Shown piece by piece: positions 30,203 through 39,206 of a stretch of DNA of 64,000 nucleotides. The notes below the pieces were generated by a model. That model was not told where the DNA came from and did no database searches. It saw only the letters and a list, made by a program, of their open reading frames with translations. The stretch is from Parabacteroides goldsteinii DSM 19448 = WAL 12034 (GTDB taxonomy: Bacteria; Bacteroidota; Bacteroidia; Bacteroidales; Tannerellaceae). The stretch is taken from NCBI RefSeq assembly GCF_000969835.1, contig NZ_KQ033912.1, positions 716,620-780,619 on the forward strand, read 5' to 3'. The stretch's first letter is position 1. Each line of letters begins with the position of its first letter. Position numbers and translations under genes: made by a program.

Positions 30203-31633
30203 TTAGTCTATCAGCAATGTTGCGATGGAATGAGCCGGTAGTACAGGCTGGTAGACGCGACCGTCGATTTCAACAGATACCTGGCGGTCCTCATTTCCTT
30301 CGTTTGCCAAAGCGACAACAATACTTTTGTCGGAGTTGACGAAGGCCATGAGATTGCTGAACTGGCCGGAGGTTTCCAGTTTACGGGCACCGGGCTGGAC
30401 GTAATGGCTCAAATGTTTCATTACATAATATTCGGGAGTGTAATGGAAGGTTTTTGTATCGGGATCGACAACCACAAGGGAGTTTTGCGCCCATCCCCAA
30501 CGGCTGATACCGCCTTTATCCAGCGAGATATTCCAATACATATAGGCCGACGCACCGTTATCCAGGTAATGACGCATCAGGTTCCAGGAGTAAACGGCAC
30601 CGCTCCAGTCATTCTTTCCGTCGCCGCATTCCTGCTCGGTCTGATAGAGTTTCATATCGGGATAACGTTCGTGTATACCTTTGATCGCTCCTTTTCCCGC
30701 CCATTGGAAACCGACTGCGCTGATATACTTGCCGCTTGCCGGGTCGGTCAGGATGGTATCCACCAATGCTTCGTTGGCACGTTCCATGGTGCCGAACATC
30801 ACTTTCACGTCCAGTTCCTTCATAGCCGGACCGAGATAGTTGCCGACGAAGTTAGCCAGGGAAGCAGCCGTCCAGCAACAACTGGGGAATATCTGTGCCG
30901 AATTGAACTCGTTCTGCGGCATGACGGCAAAAATGTCGATGCCCTGTTCACGATAAGCTTCGATAAATTTAGAGAAGTAAAGGGCATACGATTGCAGGTA
31001 AAGGGAGTCCTGGATAAACATATCCGTTCCTTCATAACCGACCTTATCGGCAGGCAGGCCGTTGCGGTACTTCTCGTTGTAGGCTTCGCCGGTATAGGCG
31101 GAGGCATAATGCTTATTGTATTTCATCCAGGCAGGAGGACACCAGGGAGAGGCCCAGATACGCAGGTCGGAATTGTATTTCTGTGCGCCTTTAATAAAAG
31201 GGATCAATGTCTGCTGGTCGTTGGCGATGGTGAAGTATTCCATTTCGAAATCGCCTTCGGTCTCATTATAGGAATACCAGTCGCGGGAGAAATCGTTGGC
31301 ACCCACCGGCATACGGCAGATGGTGAAATTTGCCCCTATCTCCGGGAAGAAGAGTTCTTCCATGATCTCTTCGCGGACTGTCGGATCGAGTTTGCTCAGG
31401 GAAATCCAGCCCAGCTCGTTGAAGCAGGCACCGAAACCGTCTATCTTCTGTCCTTTCTTATGGGTATGGATAACCGCGTCGATCGTCGGAATCGTATCCG
31501 AAGAGGCAGAGACCAGGTCGGATTGCTCCTGCCACGGTTCGTTTTCCGTAGTTGTTACCCAGGATGCTCTTGGCTGAACAGAACAGGAAGAGAGGACTAA
31601 AGCGAATGCGAGAATTAAAAGAGATGTTTTCAT
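30203..31633 (-). CDS. GH30 family glycosidase lipoprotein (glucosylceramidase-like)
   Basis: GH30 retaining enzymes cleave beta-glucosides, beta-1,6-glucan or related substrates. Lipobox LSSC (about 14-17) implies envelope location. The TIM-barrel start KIDGFGACFNELG (about 63-75), RMPVGANDFS, SPWCPPAWMK, acid/base Glu near 242 in MPQNEFNSAQ and nucleophile Glu near 333 in LYQTEQECGDG are visible, as is the C-terminal beta-sandwich (VVALANEGNEDRQVSVEIDG). At 476 residues it is normal length. It lies after hisS on the same strand but is separated by inverted repeats, so it is probably its own unit. The substrate cannot be decided between beta-1,6-glucan and glucosylceramide-like. Confidence 0.9.
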   Translation of the reverse strand: MKTSLLILAFALVLSSCSVQPRASWVTTTENEPWQEQSDLVSASSDTIPTIDAVIHTHKKGQKIDGFGACFNELGWISLSKLDPTVREEIMEELFFPEIGANFTICRMPVGANDFSRDWYSYNETEGDFEMEYFTIANDQQTLIPFIKGAQKYNSDLRIWASPWCPPAWMKYNKHYASAYTGEAYNEKYRNGLPADKVGYEGTDMFIQDSLYLQSYALYFSKFIEAYREQGIDIFAVMPQNEFNSAQIFPSCCWTAASLANFVGNYLGPAMKELDVKVMFGTMERANEALVDTILTDPASGKYISAVGFQWAGKGAIKGIHERYPDMKLYQTEQECGDGKNDWSGAVYSWNLMRHYLDNGASAYMYWNISLDKGGISRWGWAQNSLVVVDPDTKTFHYTPEYYVMKHLSHYVQPGARKLETSGQFSNLMAFVNSDKSIVVALANEGNEDRQVSVEIDGRVYQPVLPAHSIATLLID

Positions 31634-31667
31634 GAGACAGTAATATTAAGGATAGCATAAACCCGTT

Positions 31668-31753
31668 CCCGTGCTTGACACGGGATCGCAAAAGAACAGG
31701 TCACATGCCTATTTATTCAGGCAGCACCTTTGCGGCCCCGTGTCAAGCACGGG
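31668..31753. repeat. REP-like inverted pair of 17-bp palindromic units
   Basis: CCCGTGCTTGACACGGG (31668-31684) and its exact reverse complement (31737-31753) face each other between hisS and the GH30 gene. Each unit is itself an imperfect palindrome (CCCGTG...CACGGG). This is the geometry of REP/BIME-type intergenic elements. Confidence 0.8.
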
Positions 31754-31773
31754 GACAAGGCTACTTATTTATA

Positions 31774-33129
31774 TCAGAACTTTGCGATCAGTTCTTCTAC
31801 AGTGACAGGTGTTTGTTCGCCTGTAATCATATTCTTCAGGTTGATCTTGCCTTCGCTCATCTCCGTTTCGCCAACGATAGCGACATACGGGATTTTCTTC
31901 GTATCGGCATACCCCATCTGCTTCTTCATCTTGGCTGATTCAGGGAAAAGTTCGGTACGGATACCGGCGGCACGAACCTGGGCAATGATTGGTAACAGAT
32001 AGCTTTCTTCCTTCTCTCCGAAGTTGACAAACAGTAACTGTGTTGTCTTCAACGAATCGGCCGGATACAGGTCCAACTGATTCAGCACGTCGAAGATACG
32101 GTCTGCCCCAAAAGAGATACCGACACCCGAAACGCCATCCATGCCAAATACGCCGGTCAAGTTGTCATATCGTCCGCCACCGGTGATACTTCCTATCTGG
32201 ACATCCAGGGCTTTTACTTCGAAGATGGCACCGGTGTAATAGTTCAGACCGCGGGCCAGTGTCAGGTCGAGTTCCAGTTCCGAATGCATAGGCAGCTGAT
32301 CGATACGGTCGAGAATGAAGGTCATTTCTTCGATACCCTTCACGGCTATTTCGGAAGTTGCCAACTGTTCTTTCAGGACGGCCAGTTTTTCACGATTGCT
32401 ACCCGACAGCATGATGATCGGTTGCAAGCGGGCAATCGCATCTTCTGAAAGGCCTTTGGAACGCAGTTCTTCGTTTACATTATCCAGACCGATCTTATCC
32501 AATTTATCGATAGCCACTGTTATGTCGACAATCTTATCCGCTTCACCGATAATTTCGGCAATACCCGACAATATCTTACGGTTGTTCATCTTGATGCAAA
32601 CGCGGATACCGAAACGGTGGAACACCTCATCCATAATCTGAATCAGTTCCACTTCGTTAATCAGCGAATCGGAGCCTACCACGTCACCGTCGCACTGGTA
32701 GAACTCACGGTAACGTCCTTTCTGCGGACGGTCGGCACGCCATACGGGTTGTATCTGATAACGTTTGAAAGGGAATGTTATATCGTTGCGGTGCTGCACC
32801 ACGTAGCGGGCAAAAGGAACAGTCAGGTCGTAACGCAATCCTTTCTCACAGGCTTTCACGCCGAATCTCACCGGGTTACGTTCCAGCAGTTCTTCATCGG
32901 TAATGCCAGAGAAACAATCTCCCGAGTTTAATATCTTGAAAAGTAATTTATCACCTTCTTCGCCATACTTGCCCATCAGGGTCGACAGGTTCTCCATGGC
33001 CGGAGTTTCTATTTGCTGAAATCCGTACAGATGATATACTTCACGAATCGTATTGAATATATAATTACGTTTCGCCATTTCTTCGGGCGAAAAATCTCTG
33101 GTACCTTTTGGTATAGACGGCTTCTGCAT
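31774..33129 (-). CDS. hisS: Histidyl-tRNA synthetase
   Basis: It charges tRNA-His in the cytoplasm. Class II motifs: [16 protein letters not shown] at the N-terminus, [12 protein letters not shown] (motif 1), [21 protein letters not shown] (motif 2), the histidine-A motif [13 protein letters not shown] and GGRYDNL, and [11 protein letters not shown] (motif 3). The C-terminal anticodon-binding domain is complete. The open frame extends to 33219, but the -7 box at 33197-33204 and similarity place the start at ATG 33129 (451 residues). Confidence 0.97.
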   Translation of the reverse strand: MQKPSIPKGTRDFSPEEMAKRNYIFNTIREVYHLYGFQQIETPAMENLSTLMGKYGEEGDKLLFKILNSGDCFSGITDEELLERNPVRFGVKACEKGLRYDLTVPFARYVVQHRNDITFPFKRYQIQPVWRADRPQKGRYREFYQCDGDVVGSDSLINEVELIQIMDEVFHRFGIRVCIKMNNRKILSGIAEIIGEADKIVDITVAIDKLDKIGLDNVNEELRSKGLSEDAIARLQPIIMLSGSNREKLAVLKEQLATSEIAVKGIEEMTFILDRIDQLPMHSELELDLTLARGLNYYTGAIFEVKALDVQIGSITGGGRYDNLTGVFGMDGVSGVGISFGADRIFDVLNQLDLYPADSLKTTQLLFVNFGEKEESYLLPIIAQVRAAGIRTELFPESAKMKKQMGYADTKKIPYVAIVGETEMSEGKINLKNMITGEQTPVTVEELIAKF

Positions 33130-33196
33130 ATACTGTTTGCTCTTCTTTATCGTCGGAGCTAACCGACTTTTATATATTAAATTATTATTCGGAATG

Positions 33197-33204
33197 CAAA
33201 GGTA
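33197..33204 (-). promoter_or_regulatory. -7 box of hisS
   Basis: Minus-strand TACCTTTG matches TAnnTTTG. Transcription would start near 33193, giving a 64-nt leader before ATG 33129 and ruling out the more upstream start codon. Confidence 0.65.
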
Positions 33205-33243
33205 GGTATTTTGTTTCAAATTCGTAGATTCCTGATTAAGTTC

Positions 33244-33275
33244 ATTGTTTTATCGGTTTCTTTTTACTACGTTTG
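33244..33275 (+). promoter_or_regulatory. Promoter of the small membrane protein pair
   Basis: -33 ATTG (33244-33247) and -7 TACGTTTG (33268-33275) are 20 bp apart, a good Bacteroidota promoter, 26 bp before the ATG at 33302. Confidence 0.7.
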
Positions 33276-33301
33276 TAACACAATAAACAAAACTTTTAAT
33301 T

Positions 33302-33508
33302 ATGAAAAAGAAACAGAAGAAAGCGTTGTATGGTGAGATCGGTAGTTTTGCTATTGATTTAGCCAAGTATATAACAACAGGCGTTATTATCACAGCCTTA
33401 TTTAAGGATTTTGGAGATAATACGATCATTATTTATATAGCAGGAGTTTTTTCAATTGCTCTATTCTTTGGCGTTGGCTTATTATTCATTAAACGAAAGG
33501 AGGAATAA
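33302..33508 (+). CDS. Small two-helix membrane protein (possibly DUF6722)
   Basis: A 68-residue protein with a Lys-rich N-terminus, two hydrophobic segments (YITTGVIITALF, about 23-34; IIIYIAGVFSIALFFGVGLLFI, about 42-63) and a KRKEE tail. It resembles small Bacteroidales inner-membrane proteins labelled DUF6722, by recall of pattern only. A good promoter precedes it, and a 38-residue gene follows 2 bp downstream with a strong Shine-Dalgarno sequence in its last codons. Function unknown. Confidence 0.75.
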   Translation: MKKKQKKALYGEIGSFAIDLAKYITTGVIITALFKDFGDNTIIIYIAGVFSIALFFGVGLLFIKRKEE

Positions 33509-33510
33509 TT

Positions 33511-33627
33511 ATGACAAATATTCTCTTAGCATTTTCTATTCCAGTGATACTACTTACAGGAGCTTTGATCTGGTCTTATTTTATCGAGAAAGAATCTCGT
33601 CAGGCAAAAAAGAAAAATAAGAAATAA
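33511..33627 (+). CDS. 38-residue single-helix membrane protein
   Basis: The ATG at 33511 is preceded by AAGGAGG at 33497-33503, a strong ribosome-binding site and unusual for this phylum. The product MTNILLAFSIPVILLTGALI continues WSYF and ends in a Lys-rich tail with stop at 33625-33627, so it has one transmembrane helix. It is coupled to the preceding small membrane protein and followed by a strong terminator. Function unknown. Confidence 0.7.
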   Translation: MTNILLAFSIPVILLTGALIWSYFIEKESRQAKKKNKK

Positions 33628-33630
33628 AAA

Positions 33631-33670
33631 GCAGCCCGAGTCATTCAAAACGACCCGGGCTGCTTTTTTT
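33631..33670. terminator. Bidirectional terminator
   Basis: GCAGCCCG pairs with CGGGCTGC, with a partial inner stem. Seven T follow on the plus strand (33664-33670), and TTTTTATTTC follows on the minus strand. It serves the small membrane pair and the convergent metallopeptidase gene. Confidence 0.85.
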
Positions 33671-33688
33671 ATCTGATACGGTACTCGC

Positions 33689-34375
33689 TTAGTCGCGGCT
33701 TCTTCCTCCCAGGAAGATCATTATATAATATAATAATGTAGCCAGCGAACCTAAGGCAGCCACCACATAAGTATAAGCGGCAGAGCGCAAAGCATCTTCG
33801 GCCATACCATGCGTAGAAACATTCGTTATCCCGGCACGGCTCAACCATGCCAACGCACGCTGGCTGGCATTGATTTCGACCGGCAACGTAATGAAACTGA
33901 ACAACGTTGTCGATGCGAACAGGATGATACCGAACAACAGCAATTGCGGGAACTGGTGGATCAGCAACATACCGCCCAGCAACACCCAGGTCATAATATT
34001 CGAAGCAAAGCTAACCACCGGTACCAACGCCGACCGCATCTTCAGCGGGGCATAAGACGTTGCATGCTGTACTGCGTGACCACATTCATGGGCGGCTACA
34101 GCAGCGGCAGCGATACTATTACTATAATATACAGATTCGCTCAGATTCACCGTTTGATTGGCAGGATTGTAATGGTCTGTCAAATGTCCGGGAGTAGAGA
34201 TCACCTTCACGTCGTAGATGCCGTTATCGCGCAACATCTTTTCAGCCACATCCTTTCCGGTCATACCGTTAGGCATAGGAATCTTAGAATACTTCTCAAA
34301 CTTGTTCTTCAGTCGGGAAGATACCAGCCAGCTTAACAAGGCAAAACCAATAAATATGATCCAATACATGCTCAT
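33689..34375 (-). CDS. YugP-like membrane zinc metallopeptidase
   Basis: A 228-residue integral membrane protein. The zinc motif HECGH lies at residues 96-100 (HExxH). An N-terminal helix (about 4-20) and three or more C-terminal helices are present (FASNIMTWVLLGGMLLI; LLLFGIILFASTTLFSFI; VVAALGSLATLLYYIMIFLG). LPVEINASQRALAWL is typical of the YugP/DUF2391-type neutral zinc peptidases. Substrate unknown; probably membrane protein turnover. Stands alone, between terminators. Confidence 0.88.
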   Translation of the reverse strand: MSMYWIIFIGFALLSWLVSSRLKNKFEKYSKIPMPNGMTGKDVAEKMLRDNGIYDVKVISTPGHLTDHYNPANQTVNLSESVYYSNSIAAAAVAAHECGHAVQHATSYAPLKMRSALVPVVSFASNIMTWVLLGGMLLIHQFPQLLLFGIILFASTTLFSFITLPVEINASQRALAWLSRAGITNVSTHGMAEDALRSAAYTYVVAALGSLATLLYYIMIFLGGRSRD

Positions 34376-34435
34376 AATGTTCCAAATAATTAATTGTTAT
34401 ACAAGATATCTCTTACAAAAAGTCTGCCAAAAACA

Positions 34436-34482
34436 AAAATGGCAGAAGATTAGCCTGATTAGAGGTGGTCTTCTGCCATTTT
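34436..34482 (-). terminator. Terminator of fur-purA
   Basis: A 14-bp perfect stem, AAAATGGCAGAAGA (34436-34449) with TCTTCTGCCATTTT (34469-34482), 17 bp past the purA stop; the minus strand continues TTTTTGTTTTTGG. Confidence 0.85.
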
Positions 34483-34499
34483 GTATTAGTATGTGAGGT

Positions 34500-35771
34500 T
34501 TATTCTTCTGTATACCGGATGATTGTCTGTTCGCGGTCAGGTCCTACCGATACGATTTTAACAGGTACTCCCAGCTCTTCTTCAAGGAATGAAAGATATG
34601 CGTTAAACTCTTCGGGGAATTCGTCTTCGCTCTGCATCTTTGTCATGTCAGTCTTCCAACCCGGCAGTTCAACGTATACAGGTTCGATCGTATCGTCGAT
34701 CTCGAACGGGAATTCCGTCACTTCTTCGCCATTGATCTTGTAGGCTACGCAAGCCTTAATTGTCTCGAAGCTGTCGAGCACGTCACTCTTCATCATGATC
34801 AGCTGGCTTACACCATTGATCATAACAGCATATTTCAAGGCAACCAGGTCGATCCAGCCGCAACGACGTTTACGTCCTGTTACAGAGCCGAACTCATGTC
34901 CTAACGTACAAAGCTGATCGCCTGTTTCATCGAACAACTCTGTCGGGAACGGACCGCTACCGACACGTGTACAATATGCCTTGAAGATACCGTATACCTC
35001 ACCGATATTACGCGGAGAGACACCCAGTCCCGTACAGCATCCGGCACAGATCGTGTTGGAAGATGTCACGAACGGATAAGAACCGAAGTCGATGTCCAGC
35101 ATAGTGCCCTGTGCACCTTCCGCCAGGACAGACTTACCGTCTTTCAGGAAGTTGTTTACCACATGTTCGCTGTCGATCAGGTTGAATTGCTTCAAGTATT
35201 CCAATGCTTCAAACCACTGGGCTTCGAGTTCCTTGATATCATACGAATAGTTCAGTGATTTCAGGATTGCTTCGTGGCGTGCCTTGGCGGCAGCATATTT
35301 TTCATCGAAGTTGTGCAGCAAGTCACCTACGCGGAGACCGTTACGGCTGATCTTGTCTGTATATGTCGGGCCGATACCTTTACCTGTCGTACCGATCTTT
35401 CCGGAACCTTTGGCAGCTTCGTAGGCAGCATCCAGCATACGGTGGGTAGGCAGGATCAGGTGTGCCTTCTTGGAAATACAAAGTTGTTTGGTCAGGTCGT
35501 GACCACTGGCAGCAAGCGCTTCGGCTTCCTGTTTGAACAATAACGGGTCGAGAACGACTCCATTACCGATAACATTCACTTTTCCACCCTGGAAAATACC
35601 TGACGGAATAGAACGCAGGATATACTTTTCTCCGTTAAATTCCAGTGTGTGTCCTGCATTGGGACCTCCTTGAAAACGAGTGATCACATCGTAGTTAGGA
35701 GTCAGCACGTCGACAACTTTTCCTTTGCCTTCGTCACCCCATTGCAATCCTAATAAAACATCTACTTTCAT
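34500..35771 (-). CDS. purA: Adenylosuccinate synthetase
   Basis: First committed step from IMP to AMP, using GTP and aspartate. The N-terminal LLGLQWGDEGKGKVVDVL is the phosphate-binding signature. GKGIGPTYTDKISRNG, FPTELFDETGDQL and TGRKRRCGWIDLVALKYA are further conserved blocks. 423 residues is standard. It lies 20 bp after a fur-type gene in the same direction, so the two share an mRNA. Confidence 0.98.
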   Translation of the reverse strand: MKVDVLLGLQWGDEGKGKVVDVLTPNYDVITRFQGGPNAGHTLEFNGEKYILRSIPSGIFQGGKVNVIGNGVVLDPLLFKQEAEALAASGHDLTKQLCISKKAHLILPTHRMLDAAYEAAKGSGKIGTTGKGIGPTYTDKISRNGLRVGDLLHNFDEKYAAAKARHEAILKSLNYSYDIKELEAQWFEALEYLKQFNLIDSEHVVNNFLKDGKSVLAEGAQGTMLDIDFGSYPFVTSSNTICAGCCTGLGVSPRNIGEVYGIFKAYCTRVGSGPFPTELFDETGDQLCTLGHEFGSVTGRKRRCGWIDLVALKYAVMINGVSQLIMMKSDVLDSFETIKACVAYKINGEEVTEFPFEIDDTIEPVYVELPGWKTDMTKMQSEDEFPEEFNAYLSFLEEELGVPVKIVSVGPDREQTIIRYTEE

Positions 35772-35791
35772 TTTATCTTTATAATAGGCTG

Positions 35792-36265
35792 TTAATATTC
35801 TTTTTTACTATTCTTCTGCTGAAGCTTGAACTTGCATTTACTGCATATCCCGTAGATATACAGCGCATGAAATTCCTGTGTGAAACGGGATATCTTCAGA
35901 TTGTTGACCTCCTTTTTCAGCACGCTGTCTTTCATTTCCCGAATGGCCCCGCACTTCATGCAAACCAGGTGCAGGTGCGTTTCTGCCAATGCCCGCAGTT
36001 CGTACTGAACCGACTGGGCGTTGAGTTGATGCCGCACGATCAGGCCGCCGTCTTCCAGCACATCCAACGTGTTGTAAAGCGTTGCCCTACTCACATGGAA
36101 ATTCGCCTCTTCCAGCTTTTCCTGAAGGGAGTACATATCGAAATGACCGGCGAAGCGACAGATACATTCAAAGATCGCATATCTTTCCTCCGTCTTTCGT
36201 AGTTTTTTCTCAGTCAGATACTCCGTAAACGACTGCTTCATCTCTATGTACTTCTTCTCATCCAT
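35792..36265 (-). CDS. Fur family metal-dependent transcriptional repressor
   Basis: A 157-residue Fur/Zur/PerR-type regulator. The winged helix is in the N-terminal half (LRKTEERYAIFECI, HVSRATLYNTLDVLEDGGLI). The dimerisation domain has HLHLVCMKCGAI and a second CxxC, ICSKCKFKL, giving a structural zinc site. Which metal it senses cannot be told. First gene of the fur-purA operon. Confidence 0.93.
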   Translation of the reverse strand: MDEKKYIEMKQSFTEYLTEKKLRKTEERYAIFECICRFAGHFDMYSLQEKLEEANFHVSRATLYNTLDVLEDGGLIVRHQLNAQSVQYELRALAETHLHLVCMKCGAIREMKDSVLKKEVNNLKISRFTQEFHALYIYGICSKCKFKLQQKNSKKEY

Positions 36266-36322
36266 TTCGTTGCGACTCTACGCGACCGACAAAGTTAGCG
36301 CATTTATTTTAAACGCAAAGCC

Positions 36323-37006
36323 TTAGCTATAATATTCAAATTCAAATTTTAAATCATTATAGATTTCCTGCCCTTCCGGTGTCTTCATAAACTCCGGAAA
36401 GTCATCGAAACCACTCAACATTTGTTTCGCATGATCGGCCGACTGGCGACCGTAAAATTTCATTGCTTTTATCGCTGCCTGCTTCTCTTTCCAGGAAGCG
36501 CCGAAGTCGGGCCAGGCAATCGTCCGCATACATTCCACAATGAATGCGGCTCTCACCGGCGCAACCACCGTCTTCCCTACCCTGAACAGTTCCATCCAGA
36601 TAAGGTAAGCCACCGTACGGGCATATTCGTCTTCCACATTAAAAATCAATCCGAGCAGAAGGTTATCGACATACGGCAATTTGCAGAACAGATTACGGCT
36701 GCATTGTTCCGCTATTTCCAGATAGGGTATTTCTTTCACCCACTGTTCCGCCTGTTTAAAAGGAAAATCATCCACAGGCTGCAACAGGGATGCCAGTATC
36801 TTAAACTCGCGGATATCCTCTTTCCACAAAGCGGCTGCCAGCTCCGAACCGGGTTCGTGCCGGGCGGCTATCTGCTTTATCTCAGGCAGAGGGACACCGA
36901 AGTTCAGCTTATAGTCGATGCCCTTTTCGCGCATGCTGGTGGCTATGATACCGTTCATCGCCATGCGCAGCTGGGTACGTATTTCTTTTAGTTCGTCCTG
37001 TAACAT
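36323..37006 (-). CDS. AlkD-like DNA alkylation repair protein (HEAT-repeat)
   Basis: A 227-residue all-helical protein. FGVPLPEIKQIAARH, LWKEDIREFKILASLL and QCSRNLFCKLPYV follow the AlkC/AlkD HEAT-like glycosylase pattern, the last region corresponding to the DNA-facing groove. Members remove bulky or cationic alkylated bases. The key Trp/Asp/Arg residues of AlkD cannot be assigned with certainty, so catalytic activity is unproven. It starts 4 bp after the stop of the M49-like peptidase gene and is co-transcribed with it. Confidence 0.8.
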   Translation of the reverse strand: MLQDELKEIRTQLRMAMNGIIATSMREKGIDYKLNFGVPLPEIKQIAARHEPGSELAAALWKEDIREFKILASLLQPVDDFPFKQAEQWVKEIPYLEIAEQCSRNLFCKLPYVDNLLLGLIFNVEDEYARTVAYLIWMELFRVGKTVVAPVRAAFIVECMRTIAWPDFGASWKEKQAAIKAMKFYGRQSADHAKQMLSGFDDFPEFMKTPEGQEIYNDLKFEFEYYS

Positions 37007-37010
37007 ATCT

Positions 37011-39068
37011 TTAATCGTTATAAGATGGCAGGAATGAATAATCTTGGCTGTACCGAAGCATCTGGTCTGCGTATCCTTCGGTATAATCGAGAACGATGTC
37101 GGTCACTTCGCCTTTGTCGTTCCTTACCTCTTTCATCACCGGGTTCACAAAACCTTTGTATGGAGCCAGGTTCAGTTTGGCATAGCGGGCAAGCACTTCG
37201 TCGTGCAAGGTCTGGTCTACTTTCACACCGTAGTCTTCCACCAGTTTCTTTCCGGCGGCGAAATCGCCTTCGCTCTTGATGCGCTGCACTTCTGCCAATA
37301 AGGTGCCGAACAAGTTGCGGAGTTTGGCATAATCGTTTACAACGACATATGTCTTGCCGTCACGCTTCTTATATTCGATAACGTTATCGGCTTTACCGTT
37401 CTTATAGGCCCATTGGGCGATCAACTGACGGTTACGCATGTGAGCTTCTTCTACATCTTTGCCGGCTTCGATACGGACAAGCTGTGTCATCAGGCCATTC
37501 ATGATATACTTATAATACTCGGCCTTATAGGCTTCACCATCCGGAACCAGACCTAATTCAACCAGCTTCGGGTCGGCCAGGTAATAAAGGCCGAAGAGGT
37601 CGGCACGTGCTTCTTCCAAAGTGGAATCATAGGCTTTCAGTGCGCCCGATTCGGTATCGGGCAGAAGTTTGCCGGAACCATGTCCCAGGCATTCATGCAG
37701 GTCGGTATGCAGATTGTCAGTCAGGAAGCCGTATTTTGCAAGGGCTTCACGCTCCGCATCACTCCAGATAAATTCTTCATTAAAGCCATTGCCCTGCGAC
37801 GCCTTGTCGTAAGCCTCGGTTATATTCTCAATCGTAACGGACTTTGAGCCGTGGTCGCGGCGAATCCAATCTGCATTCGGCAGATTGATGCCGATCGGCG
37901 TTGCCGGATAACAATCGCCTCCCAACATGGATACGGTGATCACTTTGGCACTCACCCCTTTTACCTTTTCCTTCTTGAAGCGTTTGTCGACCGGAGAATG
38001 ATCTTCAAACCATTGCGCATTATCGCTGATAATCTTCGTGCGCTTGGTCGCTTCCTTATTGATAAAGTTTACGGTCGACTCCCAGCTGGCTTTCATACCC
38101 AGCGGATCGCCGTAAGTTTCGATAAAACCGTTCACGAAATCCACATCCGAAGTCGTATCCTCTACCCAAAGGATGGAGTAGGCATCGAATGTCTTCAAGT
38201 CACCGGTCTGATAGTATTCAATCAGTTTTTCGATAATTGCTTTCTGCGTATCGTTTTCGGCAAAAGGAACGGCCTTTTGCAATTCGCCTGCAATCTGTTC
38301 GATCGCTGCCGAATAAAGGCCTCCTACTTTCCATACCTTCTCGACAATCTTTCCGTTCTCCTTCACCAGTCGGCTATTGAGTCCGTAAGAGATCGGGGTG
38401 ATGGTATCTTTACCCGCTTTCATAGCGGCATAATACTCTTCCACCTCTTTTTGGGTAATACCGCCGCCATAGTAGTTATTGGCAGATGCCAGGATCAGAT
38501 CCCGGTCGCCGCTCTGCACAGTACGTTTTGCCAATACAGCCGGATCAAAGATTACCGGAGAGATTTCTGCAACAAACTGCTCCAGAGTCTGTCCTTCACG
38601 CAAAGGAAGTTCAGAGACATTCACCTGCTCCAGGCAGCTCTGAAAGAATTCGGGGGTAAAGCCGGGAACAAACTTATCCTCTGCATAATGGTGATGGATG
38701 CCGCTTGAGAACCATACCCGTTTCAGGTACGTCTCCAGGGCCTTGAACTGCTCATCCTCGCGATTTCCTTTATATTCCTTGTAAATCGTTTCCAATGCGC
38801 GGCGAACCGGCAGGTTATAACGACAATTCTGGTCAAAGAATATGTCGCGTCCCATCAGCGCAGCCTGCGACAGATGATATAATAACTGTTTTTGTTTCAA
38901 CGAAAGAGACTCGAATCCCGGAACCTGATACCGAAGTATCTGAAGGTCTGCGAACTGGTCTACCACATAATTAAAATCCTCCTGCGGCGCCTGAACATTC
39001 TTTTCTTTCGGGCCTGCACAGGCGGTTAATGCCACTGCTGTCATAAGCGATACAATTGTATTTCTCAT
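37011..39068 (-). CDS. Dipeptidyl-peptidase III (M49) family zinc lipoprotein
   Basis: M49 enzymes remove N-terminal dipeptides. A lipoprotein signal (MRNTIVSLMTAVALTAC) places this one in the envelope, unlike the cytosolic eukaryotic enzymes. The zinc site is DLHECLGHGSGKL near residue 457 (HExxGH), followed by the third ligand motif EEARADLFGLYY. About 685 residues is normal. I chose ATG 39068; the frame is open to 39164, but that extension would destroy the signal peptide. It shares an mRNA with the AlkD-like gene. Confidence 0.92.
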   Translation of the reverse strand: MRNTIVSLMTAVALTACAGPKEKNVQAPQEDFNYVVDQFADLQILRYQVPGFESLSLKQKQLLYHLSQAALMGRDIFFDQNCRYNLPVRRALETIYKEYKGNREDEQFKALETYLKRVWFSSGIHHHYAEDKFVPGFTPEFFQSCLEQVNVSELPLREGQTLEQFVAEISPVIFDPAVLAKRTVQSGDRDLILASANNYYGGGITQKEVEEYYAAMKAGKDTITPISYGLNSRLVKENGKIVEKVWKVGGLYSAAIEQIAGELQKAVPFAENDTQKAIIEKLIEYYQTGDLKTFDAYSILWVEDTTSDVDFVNGFIETYGDPLGMKASWESTVNFINKEATKRTKIISDNAQWFEDHSPVDKRFKKEKVKGVSAKVITVSMLGGDCYPATPIGINLPNADWIRRDHGSKSVTIENITEAYDKASQGNGFNEEFIWSDAEREALAKYGFLTDNLHTDLHECLGHGSGKLLPDTESGALKAYDSTLEEARADLFGLYYLADPKLVELGLVPDGEAYKAEYYKYIMNGLMTQLVRIEAGKDVEEAHMRNRQLIAQWAYKNGKADNVIEYKKRDGKTYVVVNDYAKLRNLFGTLLAEVQRIKSEGDFAAGKKLVEDYGVKVDQTLHDEVLARYAKLNLAPYKGFVNPVMKEVRNDKGEVTDIVLDYTEGYADQMLRYSQDYSFLPSYND

Positions 39069-39126
39069 TTTATTTATACTAATTCTTTTGTTTTTTTCTG
39101 AAGTATTACAACGAAAGGCTCTCCCG

Positions 39127-39134
39127 CAAAGGTA
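39127..39134 (-). promoter_or_regulatory. -7 box of the M49 peptidase operon
   Basis: Minus-strand TACCTTTG, about 59 bp upstream of ATG 39068. With the box at 39177-39184 it forms a divergent promoter pair. Confidence 0.6.
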
Positions 39135-39176
39135 ACGAATAAATCGAAGCCATAGGAATATCACCCTAATATTTTG

Positions 39177-39184
39177 TACCTTTG
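39177..39184 (+). promoter_or_regulatory. -7 box of mnmA
   Basis: Plus-strand TACCTTTG, 22 bp before the mnmA ATG at 39207. The transcript would have a leader of under 20 nt. Confidence 0.65.
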
Positions 39185-39206
39185 CAACCGATATATTTAT
39201 TAAAAA

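Noticed and set aside
30404..31600. Plus-strand open frame of 398 codons antisense to the GH30 gene
   Set aside because: The minus-strand frame carries all GH30 motifs and a lipobox; the antisense frame has no recognisable features and no promoter.
33130..33219. N-terminal extension of HisS
   Set aside because: The promoter -7 box lies at 33197-33204, so the upstream ATG is not transcribed as part of the message; HisRS begins at the [11 protein letters not shown] segment.
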